A DNA stretch of 11,838 nucleotides from Rickettsiales bacterium (GTDB lineage Bacteria > Pseudomonadota > Alphaproteobacteria > Rs-D84): positions 1-11,838 of the forward strand of contig JAITBM010000056.1 in assembly GCA_031283565.1 (NCBI GenBank), written 5' to 3'. The notes below the pieces were generated by a model that made no database searches, was not told where the DNA came from, and saw nothing but the letters and a program-made list of their open reading frames with translations. The translations under genes were made by a program, and so were the position numbers. Shown one piece after another: positions 1 through 6,804 of the stretch (the first letter of the stretch is position 1; each line of letters starts with the position of its first letter).

Positions 1-681
1 CCCAATGTCATAGGATGCGACACGCTTCAGGGAAGCGGAACCATGGAGTGGGACGATGCGGCGAAGGCGTTCGGCCAGTGCAAAATCGACAACAGCGCCG
101 ATTCATGCCCGAAAGATCACGGCGAGGGAACGCGCACATGGAACCATGCCTCCAACAGCTGGAATTCGTGCGAGCTGTCGGATTGCGACGACGGATACCA
201 TGCCGACGGCGGACTCTGCGTTTTGAACGAGGCGCCGTGCGATATTACAAACAAAAGCAAGATCACAACCGGGAAAGGGATCAAAGAGTGGATCGGTTCG
301 GCCATGGGCGGAAAATGGGGCGAATGCGAGGCGGTTAAATGCGAACCAGGCTATACCATGGACAAATCGCTGACAAACGAACCGGGCGAGCAGTGCGGGC
401 AATGCTCGAACTTCTACGGATATGACGGAGAGCAGGCGGTTCAGCCTGGCGCGTATGACGAAGAGTGCGCTATATCGTCGGGCGGCTGCCTGGATCTGAA
501 CAAAAAATATATATGGGAAAATGGCGAATGCGTCCCGATATGCGAAACCCGCACGGACGAGACCGGCAGCATTGGGTGGGTGAATGGAAAATGCCAAGTT
601 TCATGCGAATCTGCATTCACCATGTGGGGAACGGAATCTGATGGCGGCGATATCGAGTTGAGCTCAACACAAAAACCATAA
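1..681 (+). CDS. Cysteine-rich repeat protein, 3' part (5' end outside window)
   Basis: The reading frame is open from base 1 to a TAA at 679-681, so only the last 226 residues are seen; the internal ATG at 43 is not a convincing start. The visible part is rich in Cys, Gly, Trp and acidic residues. Two degenerate repeats can be read, each running G-x-G, Trp, Trp, Cys, Cys, then a C-x-x-G-Y block: one at about 115-220 (WNSCELSDCDDGYHADG) and one at about 268-400 (WGECEAVKCEPGYTMD). Further Cys pairs follow to the end. Such spaced Cys/Trp/Gly repeats suggest a secreted or surface protein with disulfide-bonded modules, similar in style to large cysteine-rich proteins of gut alphaproteobacteria. 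No catalytic motif or anchor is visible. Function unknown; the export signal would lie in the missing N-terminal part. Confidence 0.75.
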   Translation, partial: PNVIGCDTLQGSGTMEWDDAAKAFGQCKIDNSADSCPKDHGEGTRTWNHASNSWNSCELSDCDDGYHADGGLCVLNEAPCDITNKSKITTGKGIKEWIGSAMGGKWGECEAVKCEPGYTMDKSLTNEPGEQCGQCSNFYGYDGEQAVQPGAYDEECAISSGGCLDLNKKYIWENGECVPICETRTDETGSIGWVNGKCQVSCESAFTMWGTESDGGDIELSSTQKP

Positions 682-931
682 TAGAGAAAAGCGCCATCCT
701 TTACCTATATTCCGCCGCGATATAAAAATCAAAGCCGCCATCCCGGGGAAGGTTCCGCGGGTTCTTGGTCATTGGAACGCGCGGTTCCTTTCGCGCCATG
801 CGTAATAATTCTGAATCCTTTATTCTTGCACAGCTCGGCGCAATAAAAAAGAACGGCGCCATTCGCGGGCGTACCCGGAATGACACCTTTACTTTTTTTA
901 CAAGCGGAAAGGGAGCAAATGCGCAAATCCG
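682..931. other. Intergenic region with GC-rich hairpins
   Basis: This 250-base gap lies between the ends of the convergent cysteine-rich gene and the acyl-CoA synthetase gene. No RNA gene or T-tract terminator is evident. It holds a short hairpin, GGAAC-GCGCG-GTTCC near 774-788, and one copy of a dispersed repeat-like block at about 842-900, listed separately. The open frames here overlap these palindromes and lack ribosome-binding sites. Confidence 0.5.
842..900. repeat. Dispersed repeat-like block, short copy
   Basis: The block reads ATAAAAAA, then GGCGCC, 15 bases, then CGGAATGACACCTTTA (876-891) and a T-rich tail. The same outer parts in the same order occur at about 2983-3110 (ATAAAAAA, GGCGCC, and CGGAATGACCCCTTTA at 3086-3101) with a longer centre. 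The 16-base right part differs at one position. It sits just 3' of the acyl-CoA synthetase gene. It resembles the intergenic palindromic elements common in alphaproteobacteria; assignment to a named family is not possible from here. Confidence 0.45.
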
Positions 932-2572
932 CTACTTCTTCAGCAAGTCGCCGATTTTTTTATCCACGCTGTCCATGGCGCGGATTACGGCGCGCTTTAT
1001 CTTGCCGCTTATGGTCATGGGCAGGGTTTCCGCGAAATCGATCACGCGCGGATATTTGTACGGCGCGGTGCGGCTCTTCACATGCTGCTGCAATTGCACC
1101 ACCAGAACGTCTGTCCCGTGATAGAATTTGTTCAGCACGATGGTCGCCTTCACCGCCATGCCGCGGATTGCATCGGGAACGCCTGTGACGGCGACTTCCT
1201 TGACCGAAGGATGCTCCAGAAGCACGCTTTCCACTTCGAACGGACTGATCCGGTACCCGCTGGATTTGATCAGATCGTCATTGCGGCCGACGAACCAGAA
1301 ATATCCGTCTTCGTCCCTGTAAGCGACATCGCCGGTGTGATAGAATCCGCCGTGAAAAGCCTCTTTCGTCCGCTTTTCGTTTTTATAATACTCTTTCATC
1401 ATCCCGGCGGGGCGGCCGTCTGCAATGTTCACGCAGATCTCGCCGACCTCGCCGGTTTCAACGGGCCGGCCGTGCTCGTCCAGAAGCCGAACGTCCCATC
1501 CTGCGGCGGGCATTCCCATGGACCCGGGCTTGGGCTCGATCCATTGGTTTGAAAACAGCATGATTGTCGTTTCGGTCTGCCCGAATCCTTCGCGCATTTT
1601 TACCCCGGTCAGATTTTTGAATATTCGGAACACTTCGGGATTAAGTGCTTCGCCCGCGACATCGGCCTTTTTTATGGCGCCGAGATTGTATTTGTCCATG
1701 TTCTCGCGGATAAGCATTTTATAGACCGTCGGCGGCGCGCAGAATGAGCTGATTCCGTTGTCCGACAAAGTGCGCAGCAAGTCGGATGGCGGAAATTTCC
1801 CGGAAAAATCGTACACGAAAACGCACGCTCCGGCCAGCCACTGCCCGTACATTTTCCCCCAGCTGCATTTCGCCCAGCCCGATTCCGACAAGGCGAAGTG
1901 CAGGTCTTCATCCCCAAGCTGCTGCCAGAACAGGGCCGTGCTTATGTGCCCGAGCGGATATGTGAAATCGTGCGCGACCATTTTCGGCATTCCGGTTGTG
2001 CCGGACGTGAAGTACAGAATCATAATGTCGCTGTTGTCGGTATGCACGCGCCCGAAAGTGCGCGGCGCATGATCCATGGCCGCCACAATTGTGGAAACAT
2101 CGGTCGGAATCTGCCCGGCTTCCTTGATCTCGTTCATGACATGGCCGTCGTCAAAGGCGATGATGTGCCGCGCGCCGGCCAGATCTATGCGGTACTTTAT
2201 GTCGTGGGCCTTCAGCTGGCTGGTGGATGGAATCGGAACCGCTCCAAGCTTGTGAAGCGCCATCATTATGATCCAGTACTCCCACCGCCGCCGCAAAAAC
2301 AGCAGCACCGCGTCTCCGCGCCCTATCCCGCGCGAGGCCAAAACATTCGCCGCCGCGTTCGAAAGATCGGAAATGTCGCGGAACGAGAACGAGCGCCGCA
2401 GCCCCTCGTCGTTCGTCCACAGCAGCGCGGGCGCATCCGGATTGTCGGCAGCGATGACATCCAGCGCGTCGTACGCGAAATTAAAGTTTTCTGGAACTAC
2501 GGGGGCTCCGTTCTGAATATAGTCTTCATACGAATCAAACGATGCTTTTTTCAAAAATTTAGTGGCTAACAT
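932..2572 (-). CDS. AMP-forming acyl-CoA synthetase (medium-chain ACSM-like)
   Basis: A complete 546-residue member of the ANL adenylating superfamily, which activates a carboxylate with ATP to an acyl-adenylate and transfers it to CoA, probably in the cytoplasm. The phosphate-binding motif YFTSGTTGMPKM is at residues 187-198. GFGQTET, contacting the adenylate, is at 329-335, and TGD at 413-415. The hinge region follows (GRNDDLIKSSGYRISPFEVE, 429-448), and the C-terminal catalytic lysine is in ISGKIKR (K524). Length and the spacing of all core motifs are normal, so the enzyme should be active. The TSQLKAHDIKYR stretch (117-128) and overall layout fit the medium-chain or ACSM-like branch rather than acetyl-CoA synthetase, but the acid substrate cannot be read from sequence. 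The ATG start is preceded by AAGGAAAGATC. It is a lone gene with its own promoter. Confidence 0.92.
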   Translation of the reverse strand: MLATKFLKKASFDSYEDYIQNGAPVVPENFNFAYDALDVIAADNPDAPALLWTNDEGLRRSFSFRDISDLSNAAANVLASRGIGRGDAVLLFLRRRWEYWIIMMALHKLGAVPIPSTSQLKAHDIKYRIDLAGARHIIAFDDGHVMNEIKEAGQIPTDVSTIVAAMDHAPRTFGRVHTDNSDIMILYFTSGTTGMPKMVAHDFTYPLGHISTALFWQQLGDEDLHFALSESGWAKCSWGKMYGQWLAGACVFVYDFSGKFPPSDLLRTLSDNGISSFCAPPTVYKMLIRENMDKYNLGAIKKADVAGEALNPEVFRIFKNLTGVKMREGFGQTETTIMLFSNQWIEPKPGSMGMPAAGWDVRLLDEHGRPVETGEVGEICVNIADGRPAGMMKEYYKNEKRTKEAFHGGFYHTGDVAYRDEDGYFWFVGRNDDLIKSSGYRISPFEVESVLLEHPSVKEVAVTGVPDAIRGMAVKATIVLNKFYHGTDVLVVQLQQHVKSRTAPYKYPRVIDFAETLPMTISGKIKRAVIRAMDSVDKKIGDLLKK

Positions 2573-2592
2573 GATCTTTCCTTATTTTTTTG

Positions 2593-2620
2593 ATATTACC
2601 ATACACGGCCCTCCTGTCAA
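2593..2620 (-). promoter_or_regulatory. Promoter of the acyl-CoA synthetase gene
   Basis: Read on the minus strand, TTGACA (2615-2620) is followed after 16 bases by TAATAT (2593-2598), about 20 bases before the start codon. This is a near-consensus housekeeping-sigma promoter and would give a short 5' leader containing the AAGGAAA ribosome-binding site. Confidence 0.7.
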
Positions 2621-3169
2621 GCGTCCCCTGCCGGAACCGGGAAAACCGCCGCCGCGGGCACTTTTTTGTTTATCCTTGCGCGATTCCCATCCGCGATTCC
2701 GCGACATAAAAAAGAAAGATGGGGGCCTGCTATTTCCTTATATCGCCCCTTCCGCGGCCCAACAGAGGAATCCTGTTAATAATACTGGCTAAGCGAAACC
2801 GAATGGCATTGCGCTTTATGCCGGGCATTGCATTTTTCAATTTGATGTTTTCTCGCAAATACGCGCTTGCGAAGGCAAACACCGGCAGGTGATGCTTGTA
2901 TGACTTGTCCGGAAATCTGATAAAGAAATTCTAACCTGGCAAGACCGAAACGGACGGGAATTTATCATGGTTCACGCCAAGCATAAAAAAATGGCGCCTA
3001 TGTAAACCCGGACGACATCTTGCAATTTGAGCAAAATCGCTCTTTTGTCACACGTGATCATGACCCGGCTCCCGCTGGCGGGCCGCGGAATGACCCCTTT
3101 ATTATTTATTACGATTGACGAGAATGGGGCCCATGCACTGAGCCGTTTTAGTCCGCGGATTTTCAAAAC
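2621..3169. other. Long intergenic region between divergent genes
   Basis: About 550 bases between the acyl-CoA synthetase and M23 peptidase promoters. I see no tRNA or conserved RNA core, and the short frames on both strands lack ribosome-binding sites. It contains a small hairpin with arms GGCAT and ATGCC near 2803-2820 and the longer copy of the dispersed repeat-like block at about 2983-3110. The rest holds nothing I can name. Confidence 0.45.
2983..3110. repeat. Dispersed repeat-like block, long copy
   Basis: It shares with 842-900 the left part (ATAAAAAA followed by GGCGCC) and the right part CGGAATGACCCCTTTA (3086-3101) with an A+T-rich tail, but has about 70 extra bases between them. 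Within it, CCCGC-TGGC-GGG near 3071-3082 can form a small hairpin. It lies 60-220 bases upstream of the M23 peptidase promoter. Confidence 0.45.
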
Positions 3170-3199
3170 TTGACACGGGGCTGTCAAAATTAGTATGCT
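3170..3199 (+). promoter_or_regulatory. Promoter with overlapping palindrome before the M23 gene
   Basis: TTGACA (3170-3175) and TATGCT (3194-3199) are 18 bases apart. The -35 box is the left arm of a perfect inverted repeat, TTGACA-CGGGGC-TGTCAA (3170-3187), a plausible operator. The predicted transcription start falls at about 3206, on or next to the first ATG of the gene, so the mRNA may be leaderless. Confidence 0.55.
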
Positions 3200-3205
3200 T
3201 GGCAC

Positions 3206-4486
3206 ATGTTCTTGTTTGCAAAATTTTCATCGCTTTTCGCCCTGCTGACCGCTCCGGCCAGGTGGTTGTGGCGCCAAATCTGCAAGATCTTTCCGGAGCG
3301 AGACTTTTCCATAATGACCACGAAGAATGGGATTGTGCGCGCTTTTCATCAGACTTCGTTTTGGCGATTTTCCAAGGCCTGCTTTTGGTTCGGCCTGACC
3401 GTGTGGGCATTTTGGAGCACTTATATATATGTATACCACCGCCCGCTTTTGCAGCAGCGCACCGCCGAGCTTGAAAAGGTCAAGGCGCAGCATGCCACTC
3501 AAATGAGCGATCTGGTGTCTTATCACAAGAAATTCGTAGAGCTGCACCGCGAGATGACAGCGATCGACGACCAGATTCTCTCGTCTAAAAAAGTGGGCGA
3601 GCCAGCGGCCGCCGATTTGCTTAAACGCCGGATGAACGCGTGGGTGCAGATCGACTTCTTGCAGCAAAAGCTGGATGCCATTTATAAAAGCGGCGCCTAC
3701 GCCCCGGAATTCCGCAAGTTTTCGGATTTGCAATTGGATTACGATCTGGTTAAAGAGCAAAATCGGCAGGTGCGCAAATGGAACAAGGAGCTGGAAGAAT
3801 CCATGGTGGCCGTCAGTTCGGCCGATTCGCAGATAATCGAGAGGGTCTCGACTTTGACCAGCAACGGAATCGAGACAATAAACAAAGATCTTCGCAAGAT
3901 AAACAGCACTCTCGCATCGCTTGGGCTCAGCGCCGAAAAGTTGTCCGAAAAGGCGAACAAGTCCGAAAGCCCCGCCATAGGCGAGGCCATGCCCGACTTC
4001 AAGCTGGCCAAGAACATAGACCAGAAATACCAGGAGCTGGCCGAACAGGTGCAGCTGTGGCACGGGCTGCGACGCACCAAGATAATGCTTCCGCTAGGCG
4101 AGCCCCTGCGCGGCAGGCCGCGCATAACCTCGCAGTACGGCATCCGCAGCGATCCGTTCGACGGGCAGCCGACGATGCACAAGGGGATCGACTTCGCGGG
4201 GCAGGTCGGCACGCCTCTGTACGCCGTCGCCCCAGGGAAGGTGATTCAGGCCGGAGGCAGATTCGGGTACGGAAATGCCGTTGAAATCGACAACGGGCTC
4301 GGATTCACTACGCTTTACGCCCACCTGTCCCAAATAAGCGTAACGCGCGGGCAAGAGGTCAAGGCCAACGACCTTATCGGGCTCGGCGGATCCAGCGGGC
4401 GCAGCACGGGGCCGCACCTGCATTACGAGATACGGTACAACGGGACGCCGTTCAATCCGTACGCCTTTATCAAGGCGAAAGAATAA
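3206..4486 (+). CDS. Membrane-anchored M23/LytM-family peptidoglycan peptidase
   Basis: A 426-residue protein. One hydrophobic segment (about 57-77) probably anchors it in the inner membrane. A helical, coiled-coil-prone region follows (about 82-285, rich in Lys/Glu/Gln/Leu), then a C-terminal LytM domain (about 295-420). The zinc-site residues of M23 peptidases are present: H325 and D329 in HKGIDF, H373 in YAHLS, and H404/H406 in HLHYE. A catalytically active endopeptidase that cuts peptide cross-links is therefore likely. The bactofilin next door fits the known pairing of bactofilins with LytM proteins in cell-shape control. The start is uncertain: the ATG at 3206 has a promoter directly upstream but no ribosome-binding site, while the ATG at 3314 (residue 37) lies about 16 bases after a GGAG and would leave a normal 20-residue cytoplasmic tail. 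The ATG at 3206 is kept because the frame is open and the promoter fits it. Confidence 0.9.
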   Translation: MFLFAKFSSLFALLTAPARWLWRQICKIFPERDFSIMTTKNGIVRAFHQTSFWRFSKACFWFGLTVWAFWSTYIYVYHRPLLQQRTAELEKVKAQHATQMSDLVSYHKKFVELHREMTAIDDQILSSKKVGEPAAADLLKRRMNAWVQIDFLQQKLDAIYKSGAYAPEFRKFSDLQLDYDLVKEQNRQVRKWNKELEESMVAVSSADSQIIERVSTLTSNGIETINKDLRKINSTLASLGLSAEKLSEKANKSESPAIGEAMPDFKLAKNIDQKYQELAEQVQLWHGLRRTKIMLPLGEPLRGRPRITSQYGIRSDPFDGQPTMHKGIDFAGQVGTPLYAVAPGKVIQAGGRFGYGNAVEIDNGLGFTTLYAHLSQISVTRGQEVKANDLIGLGGSSGRSTGPHLHYEIRYNGTPFNPYAFIKAKE

Positions 4487-4517
4487 GCCGCGCGACCCCT
4501 GTCATCGCGCGCGGCTT
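4485..4517 (+). terminator. Stem-loop after the M23 gene, weak terminator or mRNA hairpin
   Basis: AAGCCGCGCG (4485-4494) and CGCGCGGCTT (4508-4517) form a perfect 10-bp stem with a 13-base loop that begins in the stop codon. Only three T residues follow, so it is not a textbook rho-independent terminator. It may attenuate read-through or protect the upstream mRNA. Confidence 0.4.
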
Positions 4518-4597
4518 TGAAGGGAAAAAACGGCCATGAAAGAAAAGAAACAGAGCGCGGCGTCAAAGACTCAGCTCAGAATGAAAAAGGACGAAAG

Positions 4598-4966
4598 ATG
4601 TTTGCTTTTACCAATTCCACCGACAGGCAGAGCCCGACCATTATCGGGGCCGGATGCAAGCTGAACGGAGATATCAACACGGACCACGCCGTTCAGATTC
4701 ACGGAGACCTTCTCGGAAAAGTGCAGGCCGATGTCGTGGTCATCGGCAAGGGCGGCAGCGTGAATGGGCGCGTCGTCGCAAACGTGGTATTTCTGCACGG
4801 GAACATGGATGGCCCGATAGAATGCGATGTCGCCAATATTTTCAGCAACGCCACCATGAGCGGAAACCTATATTATTCGCGGCTGAACATAACCAGCAAC
4901 GACCGTCTGGAATGCAAGCTGATACACAAGGATGCGAACAAGGCCGGCAGCAAAAAGGGGAACTGA
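4598..4966 (+). CDS. Bactofilin-family cytoskeletal protein
   Basis: A 122-residue protein with the bactofilin core: TIIGAGCKLNGDI (residues 14-26), then short beta repeats with regularly spaced Gly and Val (IHGDLLGKVQADVVVIGKGG, SVNGRVVANVVF, MDGPIECDVANI). Bactofilins fold as a right-handed beta-helix and polymerise without nucleotide; they organise cell-wall enzymes at sites of shape change. The ATG at 4598 is chosen because AAGGA lies about six bases upstream; the frame is open further up only through a TTG with an unnatural, highly charged leader. The gene follows the LytM peptidase by 111 bases and overlaps the next start by one base, so the three are probably co-transcribed. The tail after about residue 110 is short, charged and probably disordered. 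Length is typical of small bactofilins. Confidence 0.88.
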   Translation: MFAFTNSTDRQSPTIIGAGCKLNGDINTDHAVQIHGDLLGKVQADVVVIGKGGSVNGRVVANVVFLHGNMDGPIECDVANIFSNATMSGNLYYSRLNITSNDRLECKLIHKDANKAGSKKGN

Positions 4967-5397
4967 TGAAAGTGTATATTTCAAATGACCACCGCGGCGT
5001 CGGACTGAAAATTTATCTGCTGGAAATGCTGAAAGCTGACGGCTATGACGCCGAAGACCTCGGGACGGATGACCCCGGAACGCCCGCCGATTTTCCGGAA
5101 ATCACCAAGCGGGCCACGGACGCGCTGCTGGCAGACAGGGACGCGCGCGGAATCGTTATCTGCGGCACCGGCGGCGGCGCGGTCATCGCGGCAAACAGGT
5201 TCCGCCATATCCGCGCGACGCGGTGCGACAATCCGGGCCAGGCCATGGCAGACCGGTTCCACGACGACATAAACTTGCTCGCGCTCGGGGCCGACGAATG
5301 CGACATAGAGCAGGCGTTTTTGACAGCCCAAGCGTTTCTATCTTCTAAATTCGACGCGTCCGAAAGGCGGGTGCGCCGCATAGCGCAAATTTCATAA
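4966..5397 (+). CDS. rpiB: Ribose-5-phosphate isomerase B / LacAB-family sugar-phosphate isomerase
   Basis: A 143-residue protein of the RpiB/LacA/LacB family, which interconverts aldose and ketose phosphates (ribose 5-phosphate and ribulose 5-phosphate in RpiB) in the cytoplasm. Visible family features are NDHRG near the N-terminus (7-11), DLGTDD (31-36), the catalytic-cysteine motif ICGTGGG (C66), AANRF (75-79) and the H99-containing RFHDDINLLALG. Two departures from the usual pattern are seen: the normally conserved HN is HD (H99-D100), and the CGTG motif continues GGAV instead of the common GxS. The fold should be intact, but substrate preference could differ from true RpiB. The start is fixed by the TGATG overlap with bactofilin and GGGGA upstream. 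Being coupled to wall genes, it may be co-regulated with growth. Confidence 0.85.
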   Translation: MKVYISNDHRGVGLKIYLLEMLKADGYDAEDLGTDDPGTPADFPEITKRATDALLADRDARGIVICGTGGGAVIAANRFRHIRATRCDNPGQAMADRFHDDINLLALGADECDIEQAFLTAQAFLSSKFDASERRVRRIAQIS

Positions 5398-5408
5398 AGG
5401 AGCAAATC

Positions 5409-5642
5409 ATGGGTAATGTAATCGGCCTTTTATACATTCTGACGCTGTTCGCAATCGCGCTTTTATTCGTCTATATTCCAATATTCATAGCCAGATCGCG
5501 CAATATCGGCGGCCGCGACATGACAACGATAACCGTATTGTCGTGGCTGGGTATTTTGTTCGGAATCACTTGGATTGTCGCGCTCACGCTGTCTTTTGCA
5601 TGGGGATCGCGATCCCGCACAGATCCATCTCCGCGACAATAA
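5409..5642 (+). CDS. Small two-helix membrane protein, superinfection-immunity (Imm-like) family resemblance
   Basis: A 77-residue protein with two predicted membrane helices (about 4-26 and 41-65) joined by a short basic loop. The pattern P-x-x-x-A-R-x-R (YIPIFIARSR, 22-31), then WLG and TWIVAL (46-60), matches the shape of the superinfection-immunity family (PF14373), named after the T4 Imm protein but widespread in bacterial chromosomes with unknown roles. AAAGGAG lies seven bases before the ATG, and the gene begins 11 bases after rpiB, so it is the last gene of the operon. Its tail is short and polar. A phage-exclusion role is only suggested by the family name; a general inner-membrane role is equally possible. 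Confidence 0.7.
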   Translation: MGNVIGLLYILTLFAIALLFVYIPIFIARSRNIGGRDMTTITVLSWLGILFGITWIVALTLSFAWGSRSRTDPSPRQ

Positions 5643-5669
5643 CTAGCGTTATCGCGGCGCCGTTTTTTT
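5631..5669 (+). terminator. Rho-independent terminator of the bactofilin-rpiB operon
   Basis: CCGCGA (5631-5636) pairs with TCGCGG (5652-5657), and TAAC (5640-5643) with GTTA (5648-5651), with a three-base bulge and a TAGC loop. After five bases there is a run of seven T (5663-5669). The left arm lies within the last codons and stop of the membrane-protein gene. Confidence 0.65.
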
Positions 5670-6313
5670 CAAATGGTTTTAACATGACCCGAGCCCGGCG
5701 CTCCTGACGGCTGCCTCTATTTGCATGCCTTGGCGATGACAAGAAATATCCCCCGCCCTGCGGCAGGATGATATTACCGCATACTATTTTCATGCGAATA
5801 TAGCTGCCGCCAATTTATAGATCTTGCGGCCTTAACATGGATTCGGACGACGGGCAGGATTTTTTGAATCGAAGTTTTGCATATTATTCTAACTATGCAG
5901 GTTTTATTTCACCGTCCGATTAATGATTTGGAATTTCGCTGGAATATATTCCACCGGCCAATGCATTTCTTATCATCGGCTTGTTCCAGACATTTGGCCG
6001 AATGCGCCGGCCTTTCAAGAATTCGCAAAAAAGGCAATGGCTGCGCCTGGCATCGGCGGTTATCGCCATCGCCGCGCGCAATTTTTGTGCTGCGAAATTT
6101 TATCCAAGCATTTATTTTGTCGAAAGGTGTTTTATCGCGCGAAAAACATATCATAACCTCAAAGCCGCCGTCCAGGATTTTCCACGTTTTACCGCATGCT
6201 TCGCGCTGTCGCCATCAGCAAAGAATCCCCGCCTTGGCGGGGATGACTGCTTTTTTAGAGCGAAGGGGTGGCCTTTATAGACAATTGCAAACGGGAGGCC
6301 GCAGCAAAGCGGG
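5670..6313. other. Long intergenic region without a convincing gene
   Basis: About 640 bases. Several short frames exist, including 5981-6280 on the plus strand, but none has a ribosome-binding site or recognisable domain, and that one ends inside a palindrome. The stretch 5682-5770 contains ATGACCCG and GGCGATGACAAG pieces resembling the dispersed repeats elsewhere in the window. The clear hairpin at 6226-6245 is listed separately. No tRNA or known RNA was recognised. Confidence 0.45.
6226..6245. repeat. REP-like perfect hairpin
   Basis: ATCCCCGCC-TT-GGCGGGGAT is a perfect 9-bp stem with a two-base loop, followed by GACTGCTTTTTTA. The GCGGGGATGAC pattern is the typical signature of short palindromic intergenic repeats in many proteobacteria. 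With the T-run 3' of it, it could also act as a terminator for plus-strand transcription, though no gene ends here. Confidence 0.5.
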
Positions 6314-6739
6314 TTATTTCACGTCGATGCTGATTTTTGCGCCGCGCATTTTTTCAATCAATCCGCCGACGGCCACGCTGGCCTGCTCGATTGCAGAACC
6401 CACGGCATCCGCGACTTTTTGCGAATCAACAGTTATTGCGGCCCCGAGCAAAGCGCGGTCCGCCATCATCTTTTTAGCCTCGTTCAGCTCGCGCTCGGAC
6501 GCGGCGGCATTGGCGCTTTTATTTTCCGGGCATCCGGTTTCGGCCAGATTTGCGAACATTTTCGCATTTACCAATTTGACCAGATACTCATCCCCGTCCG
6601 AACCGGAATTATACACGGCGTATTCCCGCCTTATCCGTTTTTCTTCAGCAATGCAGGGCCGGTTTTCATGGCTCAGCCACAGCCACATCGCCCCCCCTCC
6701 AAGCGCGAAAATCAATACAGCCGCCAGAAAATTTTTCAT
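6314..6739 (-). CDS. Small anchored or exported protein of unknown function
   Basis: A 141-residue protein not assignable to a named family. One hydrophobic N-terminal segment (about 3-22) would anchor it in, or export it across, the inner membrane. The remainder is helical and charged, with two Cys (C29 and C70) that could form a disulfide in the periplasm. Recognisable stretches are KMFANLAETGCPEN (60-73) and SERELNEAKKM (81-91), followed by a small-residue-rich amphipathic part (97-130). The ATG at 6739 is chosen over the upstream TTG because AAGGAT lies six bases before it. It has its own promoter in the 65-base gap after the outer-membrane gene, so it may be expressed alone or by read-through. 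Confidence 0.7.
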   Translation of the reverse strand: MKNFLAAVLIFALGGGAMWLWLSHENRPCIAEEKRIRREYAVYNSGSDGDEYLVKLVNAKMFANLAETGCPENKSANAAASERELNEAKKMMADRALLGAAITVDSQKVADAVGSAIEQASVAVGGLIEKMRGAKISIDVK

Positions 6740-6772
6740 ATTCAATCCTTTTTTGTTATTCTAATCCGCAAC

Positions 6773-6801
6773 ATTATACCCCGGACTTTGAAACAAAGCA
6801 A
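6773..6801 (-). promoter_or_regulatory. Promoter of the small anchored-protein gene
   Basis: On the minus strand TTGCTT (6796-6801) and TATAAT (6773-6778) are spaced by 17 bases, with the start codon 34 bases further on. The -35 box lies immediately after the stop codon of the upstream outer-membrane gene. Confidence 0.7.
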
Positions 6802-6804
6802 GCC

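Noticed and set aside
1898..2569. A 223-codon plus-strand frame inside the acyl-CoA synthetase gene.
   Set aside because: It is antisense to a complete enzyme gene with all catalytic motifs; its Arg/His-rich product is typical of a shadow frame.
4536..4664. A 42-codon plus-strand frame overlapping the start of the bactofilin gene, with AGGG 12 bases upstream and a Lys-rich N-terminus.
   Set aside because: The second half is out of frame with the clear bactofilin coding sequence and reads as Pro/Arg noise, and spacing to the AGGG is long. It could be a translated leader but cannot be supported.
842..6245. The several short palindromes considered as a CRISPR array.
   Set aside because: The repeats are few, differ in length, are far apart and have no regular spacers; no cas gene is present.
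5877..6764. A 295-codon plus-strand frame across the intergenic region and the small anchored-protein gene.
   Set aside because: It is antisense to a gene with promoter and ribosome-binding site, runs through a REP-like palindrome, and its product has no coherent pattern.
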